Source of the DNA: Actinoplanes sp. L3-i22
Lineage (GTDB): Bacteria; Actinomycetota; Actinomycetes; Mycobacteriales; Micromonosporaceae
Assembly: GCF_019704555.1 (NCBI RefSeq)
Contig: NZ_AP024745.1
Span: 3,914,501 to 3,978,500, forward strand
Length of the DNA stretch: 64,000 nucleotides
Direction of reading: 5' to 3'
The translations under genes were made by a program, and so were the position numbers. Below the pieces are notes generated by a model that saw only the letters and a program-made list of their open reading frames with translations, ran no database searches and was not told where the DNA came from. The stretch's first letter is position 1. Each line of letters starts with the position of its first letter. Below, piece by piece: positions 34,771 to 42,684 of the stretch.

Positions 34771-34808
34771 CTGACATGAGGGGTTCCGCGGCCGCGATAA
34801 TTGTTGTA
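34771..34808 (+). promoter_or_regulatory. Promoter with leaderless start (CTGACA/GATAAT)
   Basis: CTGACA at 34771-34776 and GATAAT at 34796-34801 are 19 bp apart. ATG 34808 follows the -10 by 6 nt, so the transcript would begin at the start codon. Confidence 0.5.
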
Positions 34809-35449
34809 TGAGTCAGATGTCGCTGTTCAGTCGAAGCGAGACCAGCAGGTTGCGGGATCGGACCCGTGCCCGCAATTATTCAGCGGCCCGCGACGAGTTT
34901 CGCCGCGAGCATGAAAGGCACCGTGCGTGGGGCCTGAAACGGCGACACGCCGAGCGTATGCGCCAGATCAGAGAGCGAGAGGCAGCGTCCTCGGCGGTCT
35001 CTGGCCCCGCGTCACGCTCCGACCCCGCCTTGCCCGCTTGCCCCGCGCCAACCTCGGCACCCGAACCAACCTCGGCCCTCGCGCCGAATCCGGGCCTTGC
35101 CCCAGGCCTGGGCCCTGCGCCGGAGCTGGGCCCTGCGCCGGGTTTGGGCCGTGAGCCGGACTTGGGCCTCGAGCCAGGTCTGAGCCCTGCGCCGGGCCTG
35201 GGCCGTGAGCCGGGTTTGGGCCGTGAGCCGGACTTGGGCCTCGAGCCAGGTCTGAGCCCTGCGCCGGAGCTGGGCCGTGAGCCGGACCTGGACCTCGAGC
35301 CGGACCTGGGGCCCGCGCCAGAGCTGGGCCCTGCGCAAGTATCGGGCGGTGCGCCACTTTCGCGGCCTTCGCGGGGTTTGGCTGCCACGCCACATTCGCA
35401 GCCTGCGGAAGCCTTTGGCCTGGCCTCAGCTCGGGGCCGAGGCCCGTGA
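34808..35449 (+). CDS. Helical protein with low-complexity repeat tail (unknown function)
   Basis: A 213-residue protein of unknown function. Residues 1 to about 60 are highly charged and predicted helical (RDRTRARNYSAARDEFRREHERHR, RRHAERMRQIREREA). The rest is a degenerate repeat built from L-G-x-x-P-x-L-G-x-E/A-P-D/E-L units, with a clear 24-residue (72-bp) tandem duplication in the middle. The N-terminal part looks like a real coding region; the tail looks like slippage-driven expansion. It has its own leaderless promoter downstream of the AT-rich dyad. No family beyond weak actinobacterial resemblance is recognised. A nucleic-acid-binding role is possible but unsupported. Confidence 0.6.
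   Translation: MSQMSLFSRSETSRLRDRTRARNYSAARDEFRREHERHRAWGLKRRHAERMRQIREREAASSAVSGPASRSDPALPACPAPTSAPEPTSALAPNPGLAPGLGPAPELGPAPGLGREPDLGLEPGLSPAPGLGREPGLGREPDLGLEPGLSPAPELGREPDLDLEPDLGPAPELGPAQVSGGAPLSRPSRGLAATPHSQPAEAFGLASARGRGP
35085..35340. repeat. Coding tandem repeats inside the low-complexity protein gene
   Basis: Units of 15-18 bp encode LGPAP/LGREP/LGLEP stretches. A 72-bp block beginning GTGAGCCGGA repeats from 35151 at 35223, giving a 24-residue internal duplication. Confidence 0.75.
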
Positions 35450-35920
35450 GGGAGTGGTGGGCGCTCGGCCGAGATGCCGTGCGCCGAGTGGGTGAGACGG
35501 GGGCGAGGGTGAGCCAGGCGCGGGTGAGTCGGGCTGCCGGACTGCCTAGGTGGGCTGGCCCGCCCGCGTCGAGTGGCTCGTCGCGCGGCGGACTCCAGGG
35601 TCCGGGTGGGCCGGGCTGCTGAACTGCCCGGGTGGGCCGGAGCGCCCGGGGTGCGGGTGGGCCGGGGTGCCGGGGTAGGCCGGAGCGCCCGGGGTGCAGG
35701 TGTGCCGGGGTGCCGGGGTGGGCCGGGGGTGCCGGGGCGCCCGGGGTGCAGGTGTGCCGGGGTGCCGGGGCGCCCGGGGTGCCGGGGTGGGCCGGAGCGC
35801 CCGGGGTGCGGGGGTGCCGGGGTGGGCTGGAGTGCTGGGGCGGGTGAGCCCGGCCGGAGTGTGGGTGGGCCGGGGTATGTGGTGGGGGTGTTCGCAGCGT
35901 GATGGCGGAGAATCGGGCGC
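35450..35920. other. 471-bp non-coding stretch dominated by a G-rich minisatellite
   Basis: The gap holds no supported gene. Between 35622 and 35850 a degenerate G-rich repeat (GTGCCGGGGTGGGCCGG-like) fills the plus strand. G-tracts of three to five bases are so frequent that G-quadruplex formation is possible. The 3' end carries the ribosome site for the LURP-like gene. Confidence 0.65.
35622..35850. repeat. G-rich minisatellite
   Basis: Tandem copies of motifs such as GCCGGGGTGGGCCGG, GCGCCCGGGGTGC and CAGGTGTGCCGGG. The plus strand is almost free of A and T over more than 200 bp. Confidence 0.8.
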
Positions 35921-36436
35921 ATGTACTTGATCAGGGAGCGGTTCTTCGCCATCGGTGACGACTTCGACGTGCTCGACGAGGACGGCAACAAGGTTTTTCG
36001 CGTCGACGGTAAGGCGTTTAGCCTCCGGGACAAGCTGGTCATCGAGGATCGGAACGGGGACGAGGTGGCGACCGTGCACCGCCATCTGATCGCCCTCCGG
36101 CCGACCTACGAGGTGCGGATCGGTGGGGAGGAGGCGGCCGAGGTCCGGAAGAACCTGTTCACGCCGTTCCGCGACAAGTTCACCATCGACGTGCCCGGCG
36201 ACGACGACCTGGTGATGAAGGGCGACCTGCTGGATCACGAGTACGTGATCGAGCAGGACGGGGACGAGGTCGCCGCGGTCTCGAAGCGCTGGCTGACGGT
36301 TCGGGACACCTACGCCGTACAGATCAAATCGGGGGTTGATCCGCTTTTGATCCTCTGCAGTGTGCTCGCGCTGGACCTGGCCATGGACCGGGAGGCCGAG
36401 AAGAAGGACAAGGAGCAGCGCAAGGACGAGGACTGA
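35921..36436 (+). CDS. LURP-one-related/scramblase-like protein
   Basis: A 171-residue protein starting at ATG 35921 with GGAG nearby. It shows the Tubby-like fold pattern of the LURP-one-related family: MYLIRERFFAIGDDFDVLDEDGNKVFRVDGK, DRNGDEVATVHRHL and EQDGDEVAAVSKRWLTVRDTYAVQI. The C-terminal DPLLILCSVLALDLAMD could pack as a hydrophobic helix. The family includes plant LURP1 and scramblase-related proteins; its bacterial function is unknown. It could bind lipid or another hydrophobic ligand. The gene stands alone after the minisatellite region. Confidence 0.7.
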   Translation: MYLIRERFFAIGDDFDVLDEDGNKVFRVDGKAFSLRDKLVIEDRNGDEVATVHRHLIALRPTYEVRIGGEEAAEVRKNLFTPFRDKFTIDVPGDDDLVMKGDLLDHEYVIEQDGDEVAAVSKRWLTVRDTYAVQIKSGVDPLLILCSVLALDLAMDREAEKKDKEQRKDED

Positions 36437-36527
36437 GGCGCGGGTCTCAGAAATCCTCCGGCGCGGAATCGGCAACATCGCCGCAGACCGGTCGATGGGG
36501 TGGCAACTCAGCAATCGGGAGGGTCTC

Positions 36528-37307
36528 ATGCTCGCCGAGCACTCCATCGCTCACCCCGTCGACTGGTGGCGGCAGTTCGAGACCGCGACCGAGCGCTTCG
36601 ACGAGGCGATCCTCACGACCGGTATGACCGAGTTGCTGCTGCCGAAGATCACTTCGCAGTTGTTGCAGCGGGAAGCGGACATCGCCGCCGACATCACCAT
36701 CCTGTACCGGAACCGGCCCGCCAGTGAGGGACTGCAGGATCGCTACAACGGCGCCCGGAGCCGGCTGCGGGAGACGATCGAGCGCCTCGCGGCGCGGGAC
36801 GTCGACCCGAACGCGCTGGTCGAGGCCGAGGTGGTGTCCTGGGTCCTGGACGGCGACTACGCCCGGGCCGCGGCGGAGATCGAGCCCCGGGTCGGCGCGG
36901 TGGTGCTGCTGCGGATGTTCGTGGCCGCGCTCCGCGTCGCCCACCTGAACGTGAACGTCACCGCCCAGCTGCTCAACGCCGGCCGCACCCCGGCCGAGTC
37001 GATCTACGCCGGGAAGATCGTCGGCAAGTACGGCTACTGGCCGGACTGGCTCCGAGACCTGGTCGTCGAGCACGCCCAGGCCGGCACCCTGACCGACGAG
37101 TTCGTCGCCGCGCTGGACCTGTGCGCGTTCGCGACCCTGCGTTCGACCCAGTCGCGGCTGGCCCGGCAGTTGCTGCGGCGCGACCCGGTGGCGATCAACT
37201 CGGCGGCCCGCACCCTGGAGACGATCGGCGAGATCGAGATCGCCGCGCGCCTGCGCGAGGGTGACATGGGGGCGGTGGCGTTCGCCGCCCGTTTCGCGTC
37301 CGTGTAA
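36528..37307 (+). CDS. Helical protein of unknown function
   Basis: A 259-residue soluble protein. ATG 36528 is preceded by GGGAGG, and the upstream part of the frame is not coding. It is mostly alpha-helical, with acidic and Ala/Leu-rich stretches and no signal peptide, membrane helix or cofactor motif that I can recognise. The phrase AGKIVGKYGYWPDWLRDLVVEHAQAGTLTDEF stands out. It follows the LURP-like gene by 91 bp and may be co-transcribed. No function is assigned. Confidence 0.55.
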   Translation: MLAEHSIAHPVDWWRQFETATERFDEAILTTGMTELLLPKITSQLLQREADIAADITILYRNRPASEGLQDRYNGARSRLRETIERLAARDVDPNALVEAEVVSWVLDGDYARAAAEIEPRVGAVVLLRMFVAALRVAHLNVNVTAQLLNAGRTPAESIYAGKIVGKYGYWPDWLRDLVVEHAQAGTLTDEFVAALDLCAFATLRSTQSRLARQLLRRDPVAINSAARTLETIGEIEIAARLREGDMGAVAFAARFASV

Positions 37308-37373
37308 GCGCGGGAACTTTCCGCGGCCGGTTCCTCTCCTACTCGTGACTTCGTCCGAAGGAGAGGAACCGAC

Positions 37374-37778
37374 ATGCGCATCATCAAGGCAGCCGTCGCC
37401 GCCGCGGCCCTGGCCGTCACCCTGCTCGCCGCGCCCGGCGCCGCCCACGCCGCCGCCGGCGCCCAGGTCTGGTACCACCCGGGTGACCAGTATCTGCCCG
37501 CCACCATCTGGCACTTCGACGCCGACGGGACCGGCTATCTCCGCAGCTACAGCCCCAGCCTGACCGGCTGGGCACTGCAGCGGCAGACCGGCTTCACGTT
37601 CGAGCGGTCCGACACCGGGTTCACCCTGCACACCGTCTACGGCGGCACCCGGCGGATCACCGGTGTCAGCTACGCGGCGGGCACCGACGTCTGGGCGGTC
37701 AGCAACGACGGCTGGAACGAGACCTGGTACGGCTGCCGCTCGGCGGGCCGCCCGCTCTACGCGGCGGTCGCCTGCTGA
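37374..37778 (+). CDS. Small secreted protein of unknown function
   Basis: A 134-residue protein with a clear signal peptide (MRIIKAAVAAAALAVTLLAA, cleaved after AHAA). GAAGGAGAGG lies 6-8 nt upstream of the ATG. The mature part is rich in Trp and Tyr (VWYHPGDQYLPATIWHFDADG, LTGWALQRQTGFTFE) and ends with two cysteines in WYGCRSAGRPLYAAVAC that could pair. A beta-rich fold is likely; no family is recognised. Its stop overlaps the convergent GH13 gene by 22 bp. Confidence 0.65.
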   Translation: MRIIKAAVAAAALAVTLLAAPGAAHAAAGAQVWYHPGDQYLPATIWHFDADGTGYLRSYSPSLTGWALQRQTGFTFERSDTGFTLHTVYGGTRRITGVSYAAGTDVWAVSNDGWNETWYGCRSAGRPLYAAVAC

Positions 37779-39334
37779 CGGCCGAGCAGCCAGACCGCGG
37801 TGTCCGGCGGCACGAGACCACCCTCGACCGGCCCGCTGGCCAGCAGCAACTCGCCGGCCGGCAGCGTCACCGGCTCGGCCGACAGGTTGGCCAGGAAGGT
37901 GAAGCCGCCGGGCCGCGTGAACGCCAGCACCTCCGGATCACCGGGCAGCCAGGCCAGCGTGCCCGCCCCCAGCCGCTCGCGCCGCAACCGGATCGCCGTG
38001 CGGTACAGCGTCAGCATCGACCCCGGATCCCGGTCCTGGAGGTCGGGGGTCCGCCGGAACCAGGAGGCCGGCCGGGGCAGCCAGGACGGCGTGTCCTGTT
38101 CCCCGGCCCAGGGCAGCGGCACCCGGCAGCCGTCCCGCCCGACGTCCAGGCCGCCGGTCCGGTGGAAGATCGGGTCCTGGCGCAGCTCATCCGGGATGTC
38201 CTCCACCTCCTCGAGCCCGAGCTCCTCGCCCTGGTAGAGGTAGACCGACCCGGGCAGCGCCAGGTTGAGCAGCAGCGCGGCCCGGGCCCGGCGGGCGCCG
38301 AGCGCCAGGTCCACGGACGCGCCGTGCTGGCGCCCGGCGTGGCTGAACGAGGTGTTGACCCGGCCGTAGCGGGTGACGTGCCGGGTCACGTCGTGGTTGG
38401 ACAGCACCCAGGTCGCGGGCGCGCCGACCGGGGCGTGCGCGGCCAGCGTGGCGTCGATGACGTGCCGCAGCGCCTTGGGTTCCCAGGCGCAGTTCAGGTA
38501 GTCGAAGTTGAACGCGGTGTGCATCTCGTCCGGCCGCAGGTACAGGGCCAGCCGGTCCGGCTGGTCCAGCCACACCTCGCCGATCAGGGCGCGCGGCGGC
38601 GAGTACGCGTCGGCCACCGCCCGCCACCCGCGGTAGATGTCGTGCACCGCGTCCCGGTCGACGTACGGGTGCGCCGGCGGCGGGTCGGCCGGGTCGAAGT
38701 CGGCCAGCGCCGGGTCCTTGGCCGGCATGGTCGCCGAGTCGATGCGGACCCCGTCGGCGCCCAGGTCGAACCAGAACCGCAGCACGTCCTCGTGCTCGGC
38801 GACCACGTCCGGGCTGGTCCAGTTGAGGTCGGGCTGTCCGGGGTCGAACAGGTGCAGGTACCACTCGCCGTCCGCGACCCGGGTCCAGGCCGGCCCGCCG
38901 AAGACCGACTGCCAGTTGTTCGGCGGGAGATCCCCGCGGCCGGGCCGGAACCAGAACCGTTCCCGCTCCGGCGAGCCCGGTCCGGCGGCCAGCGCCGCGG
39001 CGAACCAGGCGTGCTGGTCGGAGACGTGGTTCGGGACGATGTCGATGATCACTTTCAGCCCGAGCGCGTGCGCCTCGGTGATCAGCGCGGCGGCCTCGTC
39101 CAGGGTGCCGAAGAGCGGGTCGATCGCCCGGTAGTCGGCCACGTCGTAGCCGGCGTCGGCCTGCGGCGAGGCGTACCAGGGGTTGAACCAGAGCGCGTCC
39201 ACGCCCAGCCCGGCCAGGTGCGGCAGGCGCTGCCGGACCCCGGCGAGGTCGCCGACGCCGTCGCCGTTCGCGTCGGCGAACGAACGCACATAGACCTGGT
39301 AAATGACGGCGTCACGCCACCATTCGTCGTTCAC
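37757..39334 (-). CDS. GH13 alpha-glucosidase (oligo-1,6-glucosidase type)
   Basis: A 525-residue cytoplasmic enzyme. GTG 39334 has GGGGAG 7 nt upstream; the longer frame is rejected. The (beta/alpha)8 barrel shows the family regions: VIYQVYVRSFADANGDGVGD, the nucleophile Asp in VRIDSATM, the acid/base Glu in LIGEVWL, and the transition-state Asp in NHDVTRH. It has no signal peptide, so substrates are intracellular oligosaccharides. It is the last gene of the ABC operon and follows the second permease, so it would hydrolyse oligosaccharides brought in by the transporter. Specificity for alpha-1,3- or alpha-1,6-linkages cannot be read directly. Confidence 0.88.
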   Translation of the reverse strand: MNDEWWRDAVIYQVYVRSFADANGDGVGDLAGVRQRLPHLAGLGVDALWFNPWYASPQADAGYDVADYRAIDPLFGTLDEAAALITEAHALGLKVIIDIVPNHVSDQHAWFAAALAAGPGSPERERFWFRPGRGDLPPNNWQSVFGGPAWTRVADGEWYLHLFDPGQPDLNWTSPDVVAEHEDVLRFWFDLGADGVRIDSATMPAKDPALADFDPADPPPAHPYVDRDAVHDIYRGWRAVADAYSPPRALIGEVWLDQPDRLALYLRPDEMHTAFNFDYLNCAWEPKALRHVIDATLAAHAPVGAPATWVLSNHDVTRHVTRYGRVNTSFSHAGRQHGASVDLALGARRARAALLLNLALPGSVYLYQGEELGLEEVEDIPDELRQDPIFHRTGGLDVGRDGCRVPLPWAGEQDTPSWLPRPASWFRRTPDLQDRDPGSMLTLYRTAIRLRRERLGAGTLAWLPGDPEVLAFTRPGGFTFLANLSAEPVTLPAGELLLASGPVEGGLVPPDTAVWLLGRQQATAA

Positions 39335-39360
39335 GAGAAGCTCCCCGATGGAAGAAGTGG

Positions 39361-40242
39361 TCAGCCTTTGACGGCGCCGGCGGAGAGGCCGCCGAGAATG
39401 TGACGCTGGAAGATCACGAAGATGACGATCATCGGGAGGGCCGCGAGGGTCATCCCGGCGATCATCTCGGTCGGCGGCACCTGACTGCTGGCCGACAACC
39501 GCTGGAGCGCGACCGACAGGGTCTGCCGCTCCGGGTCCTGCATGATCAGCATCGGCCAGAGGAAGTCCTTCCACATGCCGATGATCGAGAAGATCGAGAT
39601 GACCGCGAGGACCGGCCGCGACAGCGGCAGCACGATCCGGGTCAGGGTGGTGCCCCGGGTGGCGCCGTCGATCGCGGCGGCTTCCAGGATGTCGTTCGGA
39701 ATGTTGTCGAAGAACCGTTTCAGCACGTAGATGTTGAACCCGTTGGCCGCCGCCGGAAGCCACAGCCCCCACGGCGAGTTCAGCAGGTTGAGGTGCAGGA
39801 TCGGCAGATCGGTCACGGTCAGATAGGCCGGCACCAGCAATGCGGCGACCGGCAGCATCAGCGTGGCCAGCATCAGAGCAAAAACCAGTTTCCCCAGTAC
39901 GGGACGAAGCCGCGACAGCGAATAGGCCGCGCTCACGTCGACGGCCAACTGCACCAGCCACCCGCCGAGCGCGTAGTAGACGGTGTTCAGAAAGAAATGC
40001 GGGATCCGCAAGTGATCCCAGGCGTCCCGATAGGCGGCGAGACTCGGATGCTCCGGCACCACGGTGACCGACTGCGCCGCGAACTCGGCGGGGGTCTTCA
40101 GGCCGGCCGTCGCCATCCAGTAGACCGGGTACAGGAAGACCGCGGCGACGACGATCGTGGTCACGGCGAGCACGGTGAGATAGACCGTACGGCCGACCGG
40201 GGTTTTCAAAGCGATGCCGGAGACCAGCGTCCGCTGAGCCAT
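39361..40242 (-). CDS. Carbohydrate ABC transporter permease (MalG type)
   Basis: A 293-residue inner-membrane permease of the CUT1 class with about six hydrophobic helices. The ATPase-binding EAA loop is seen as EAAAIDGATRGTTLTRIVLPLSRP. The start ATG overlaps the stop of the upstream permease by ATGA, and the GH13 gene follows closely. Together with the other permease it forms the channel of an oligosaccharide importer. No ATPase gene is present in the locus, so a shared ATPase of the MsiK type encoded elsewhere is expected; this is inference. Confidence 0.9.
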   Translation of the reverse strand: MAQRTLVSGIALKTPVGRTVYLTVLAVTTIVVAAVFLYPVYWMATAGLKTPAEFAAQSVTVVPEHPSLAAYRDAWDHLRIPHFFLNTVYYALGGWLVQLAVDVSAAYSLSRLRPVLGKLVFALMLATLMLPVAALLVPAYLTVTDLPILHLNLLNSPWGLWLPAAANGFNIYVLKRFFDNIPNDILEAAAIDGATRGTTLTRIVLPLSRPVLAVISIFSIIGMWKDFLWPMLIMQDPERQTLSVALQRLSASSQVPPTEMIAGMTLAALPMIVIFVIFQRHILGGLSAGAVKG

Positions 40243-41159
40243 CAGGCGCTCCTCTCCCGGGTGATGCGCAGGTAGATCGCCGCGAACGCGGAGAGCACCA
40301 CGAACAGCAGCACGCTGAGCGCGGCGGCGAGCCCGAAGTCCTGATTGACCGCGAACGCGTACCGATAGATCAGCGTCATCACGGTGATGGTGTCCGGATT
40401 GGTGAAGCCGGTCAGCTGGAACGGCTCGATGAACACCTGCATCGTCGCGGTGATCTGCAGCAGGAGCATCACCAGCATGATGAACCGCAGCTGCGGCAGG
40501 GTGACCCGCCGGATCCGCTGCCACAGCCCGGCGCCGTCCAGCTCGGCGGCCTCGTACAGTTCCGGCGGCAGCGATTGCAGCGCGGCCAGATACATCAGCG
40601 TCGAGCCGCCCAGATTCGCCCAGGTCGACACCAGTACCAGCGACAACATCGCGGTACGCGGTGACTGCACCCATTGCGACTCGGGCAGGTGCGCGCCGTG
40701 CAGCAGCGTGTTGAACAGCCCCTGCCCGGGGTCGTAGAAGAACTGCCAGAGCATCGCGCTGACGATCGGCGGCAGCATCACCGGCAGGTAGACGGCGAGC
40801 CGGAAATACGTCGTGAAGTGCCGCAGTTCGTTGAGCAGGATCGCCAGCCCGATCGGCACCGCATAGCCGAAGATCAGTGCCAGGCCGGTGAACTCGGCGG
40901 TGTTGCGGATCGCGGTCAGGAACAGCGGATCGGCGAAGAGCGCCCGGTAGTTGTCCAGCCCGACCCATTGCGGGTCGGTGACCAGGTTGTCCTGCTGGAA
41001 GCTCAGCGTGATGCTGCGGACCAGCGGGTACCAGGAGAACAGCGCGAAACAGAGCAGGCCGGCGGCGAGAAAGCCGTACGCCATGAGGTTGTCGCCGAGC
41101 CGGCGGCGGAAACCGCCGGCCCGCAACCGCAACGGCGCGACCAGAGTGGCGGCCGTCAT
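40242..41159 (-). CDS. Carbohydrate ABC transporter permease (MalF type)
   Basis: A 305-residue permease with about six membrane helices, including MAYGFLAAGLLCFALFSWYPLVRS near the start. The EAA loop is EAAELDGAGLWQRIRRVTLPQL. Start ATG 41159 overlaps the stop of the binding-protein gene by 4 bp, and the stop overlaps the second permease start, so the three are translationally coupled. It pairs with the MalG-type permease to import a sugar delivered by the lipoprotein. Confidence 0.9.
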   Translation of the reverse strand: MTAATLVAPLRLRAGGFRRRLGDNLMAYGFLAAGLLCFALFSWYPLVRSITLSFQQDNLVTDPQWVGLDNYRALFADPLFLTAIRNTAEFTGLALIFGYAVPIGLAILLNELRHFTTYFRLAVYLPVMLPPIVSAMLWQFFYDPGQGLFNTLLHGAHLPESQWVQSPRTAMLSLVLVSTWANLGGSTLMYLAALQSLPPELYEAAELDGAGLWQRIRRVTLPQLRFIMLVMLLLQITATMQVFIEPFQLTGFTNPDTITVMTLIYRYAFAVNQDFGLAAALSVLLFVVLSAFAAIYLRITRERSA

Positions 41160-42505
41160 TGTTGAACGGTCGCCAGGATCGCGTTGACCTGCTTCTCGGC
41201 GTCGGCGAGCAGCTTGGTGACATCCGCGTCCGGCTTGGTCAGCGCGGCCGCCATCATCGGGTCCAGAATCGCGTAGATCTTCTGCGCGTCCGGCGGCTCC
41301 AGCTTCAGCGGAATGCTCGCCTGGGCGGCCACGAACGGCGCGAAGTTCTGGGTCGGCACGTTGGCGTACTTCTTGCTCGCCGCGTCGTAGGCCTGGCCGG
41401 CGGCGCCGGTGAAGATGTTCGGCTCGGGCAGGCCGACCGGCTGCTTGTCCGCCGCGTCGCGCTGCTTGCCGAACTCGATCCGGTCCGGGTTGGCGTGCCG
41501 GAACAGCACCCACGCCATCGCGGCCTTGACCTGCGCCGGGGTGCTCTTCGGCGAGAACATGTAGCCGCCGCCCCCGCCGAGCGTGCCCTGCCCGCCGGGC
41601 ACCGGGCCGAAGCCGTAGTCCTCGGCTTTGCCCTTGTACTGCGCGACGATGGTCGGGATGTTGTCGGCGGTCGCCAGGTACATGCCGAGCTTTCCGGCGC
41701 CCATCTGCTGCAGCAGGTCGGCCCATTCCAGGAGCTGCCGCTCACCCATCGACTTGTCGGCGAACCGCATGTCGTGCAACTGCTGCAGAACGGCCCGGCC
41801 GGTGTCGTTGTTGAACGCCGCGGTCCATTTCCCGTCCGCGCCTCTGGCCGCCACGTCGCCGCCGCGGGTGTACATCTCCGCGGTGAAGTGCCAGCCGCCG
41901 GTGTTGTTCTTGCTGTAGTCGCCGTAGCCGTTCACGCCACCGCCGAGCGCGGCGATCTTCTTGGCGTAGTCGCGGACCTCGTCCCAGGTGGCCGGCGGCT
42001 TGTCCGGGTCGAGTCCGGCCTTCTGGAACAGCGCCCGGTTGTAGACCAGACCCATCGTGTAATTGCCCTCGGGCAGCCCGAACGTCCTGCCTTTCCCGTC
42101 CCCGAAGACGTCCAGCAGATTCGGCTTGATCTGCGAGACGGACGGAAATTCCTTGAGGTACGGCGTGATGTCCGCGGCCTGTTTCCGGGCGATCAACCCG
42201 GCCGGGTCGGTGAAGTAGACGTAGAACGCGTTCTCCAACTGCCCACCGGCGAGCCGGGCGGAGAACGTCGCCGGATCCATCTTCCCCTCCTTGGGGTCGA
42301 TCGTGATGTCGGTGTGCAGCTTCTCGAACTCGGCGACGTCGGCCAGGAAGTTCTTGCGCTGCAGCGCCTCGGTCTCCGGCGGCATGTTGTTGACGGTGAT
42401 CGTCACCGGCCCGCTGGTCTGCGCGGGCGCGGAGTCACCGCAGGCGCCGGCGGTCAGGGCGAGACCCGCGATGCTGGTCAGGGCGAGAAGACGCCGTCTC
42501 TTCAT
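41156..42505 (-). CDS. Extracellular solute-binding lipoprotein (sugar)
   Basis: A 449-residue binding protein of the CUT1 type. The signal peptide ends in a lipobox (LTAGAC) with the acylated cysteine near position 22. The two-lobed fold is suggested by the conserved lengths and by VTITVNNMPPETEALQRKNF and LVYNRALFQKAGLDPDKPPATWDEV. It would capture an oligosaccharide outside the membrane. It is the first gene of the operon that continues through two permeases to the GH13 enzyme, and is divergent from the LacI regulator, with operator sites in between. Confidence 0.92.
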   Translation of the reverse strand: MKRRRLLALTSIAGLALTAGACGDSAPAQTSGPVTITVNNMPPETEALQRKNFLADVAEFEKLHTDITIDPKEGKMDPATFSARLAGGQLENAFYVYFTDPAGLIARKQAADITPYLKEFPSVSQIKPNLLDVFGDGKGRTFGLPEGNYTMGLVYNRALFQKAGLDPDKPPATWDEVRDYAKKIAALGGGVNGYGDYSKNNTGGWHFTAEMYTRGGDVAARGADGKWTAAFNNDTGRAVLQQLHDMRFADKSMGERQLLEWADLLQQMGAGKLGMYLATADNIPTIVAQYKGKAEDYGFGPVPGGQGTLGGGGGYMFSPKSTPAQVKAAMAWVLFRHANPDRIEFGKQRDAADKQPVGLPEPNIFTGAAGQAYDAASKKYANVPTQNFAPFVAAQASIPLKLEPPDAQKIYAILDPMMAAALTKPDADVTKLLADAEKQVNAILATVQQ

Positions 42506-42603
42506 GCTGGCTCCTGGTCTATATATGCAGGTCAGAGGCGTGACCTGAGGACGTGGAGGACAAGTTACGGGCCGCCGTAACGTGAGCGCAACAGACCGAC
42601 AAC

Positions 42604-42636
42604 TACTTGCAAGAACTGTCGAATATCGCGCAAGTA
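42604..42636. promoter_or_regulatory. Candidate LacI operator region (TACTTGC/GCAAGTA)
   Basis: TACTTGC at 42604-42610 and GCAAGTA at 42630-42636 form an inverted repeat spaced by 19 bp; an overlapping 8-bp palindrome CTTGCAAG is at 42606-42613. It sits between the divergent LacI and binding-protein genes. CTTGCA-type half-sites are typical of maltose-type LacI regulators. Confidence 0.55.
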
Positions 42637-42671
42637 ATTCTGCAATCTGGCGTCGTAAAGGCGACCGCCAC

Positions 42672-42684
42672 TACGCTCCGGCCA
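42672..42684 (+). promoter_or_regulatory. -10 element for a leaderless start
   Basis: TACGCT at 42672-42677, then 6 nt, then the ATG of the LacI-family gene at 42684. No ribosome site is visible. Confidence 0.5.

Larger units (their letters stand above)
34105..34807. other. 703-bp non-coding stretch with GC repeats and an AT-rich dyad
   Basis: Following the kinase, a possible weak hairpin (about 34115-34140) is seen. Then a run of CCGCCGCCTG/CCGCCCGCTG imperfect repeats (about 34285-34380) fills much of the gap. Between 34500 and 34760 the base composition becomes AT-richer, with an 11-bp perfect inverted repeat (34682-34692/34739-34749). Open frames exist here, but none has coding character on either strand. 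Confidence 0.6.

Noticed and set aside
34046..34777. Long minus-strand open frame over the non-coding stretch after the FGGY kinase
   Set aside because: It runs through GC repeats and into the real kinase gene; composition and lack of a start signal argue against a gene.
35573..35930. Several overlapping Gly/Ala-rich open frames in the G-rich minisatellite
   Set aside because: All three frames are open because the repeat lacks A and T; none has a start signal.
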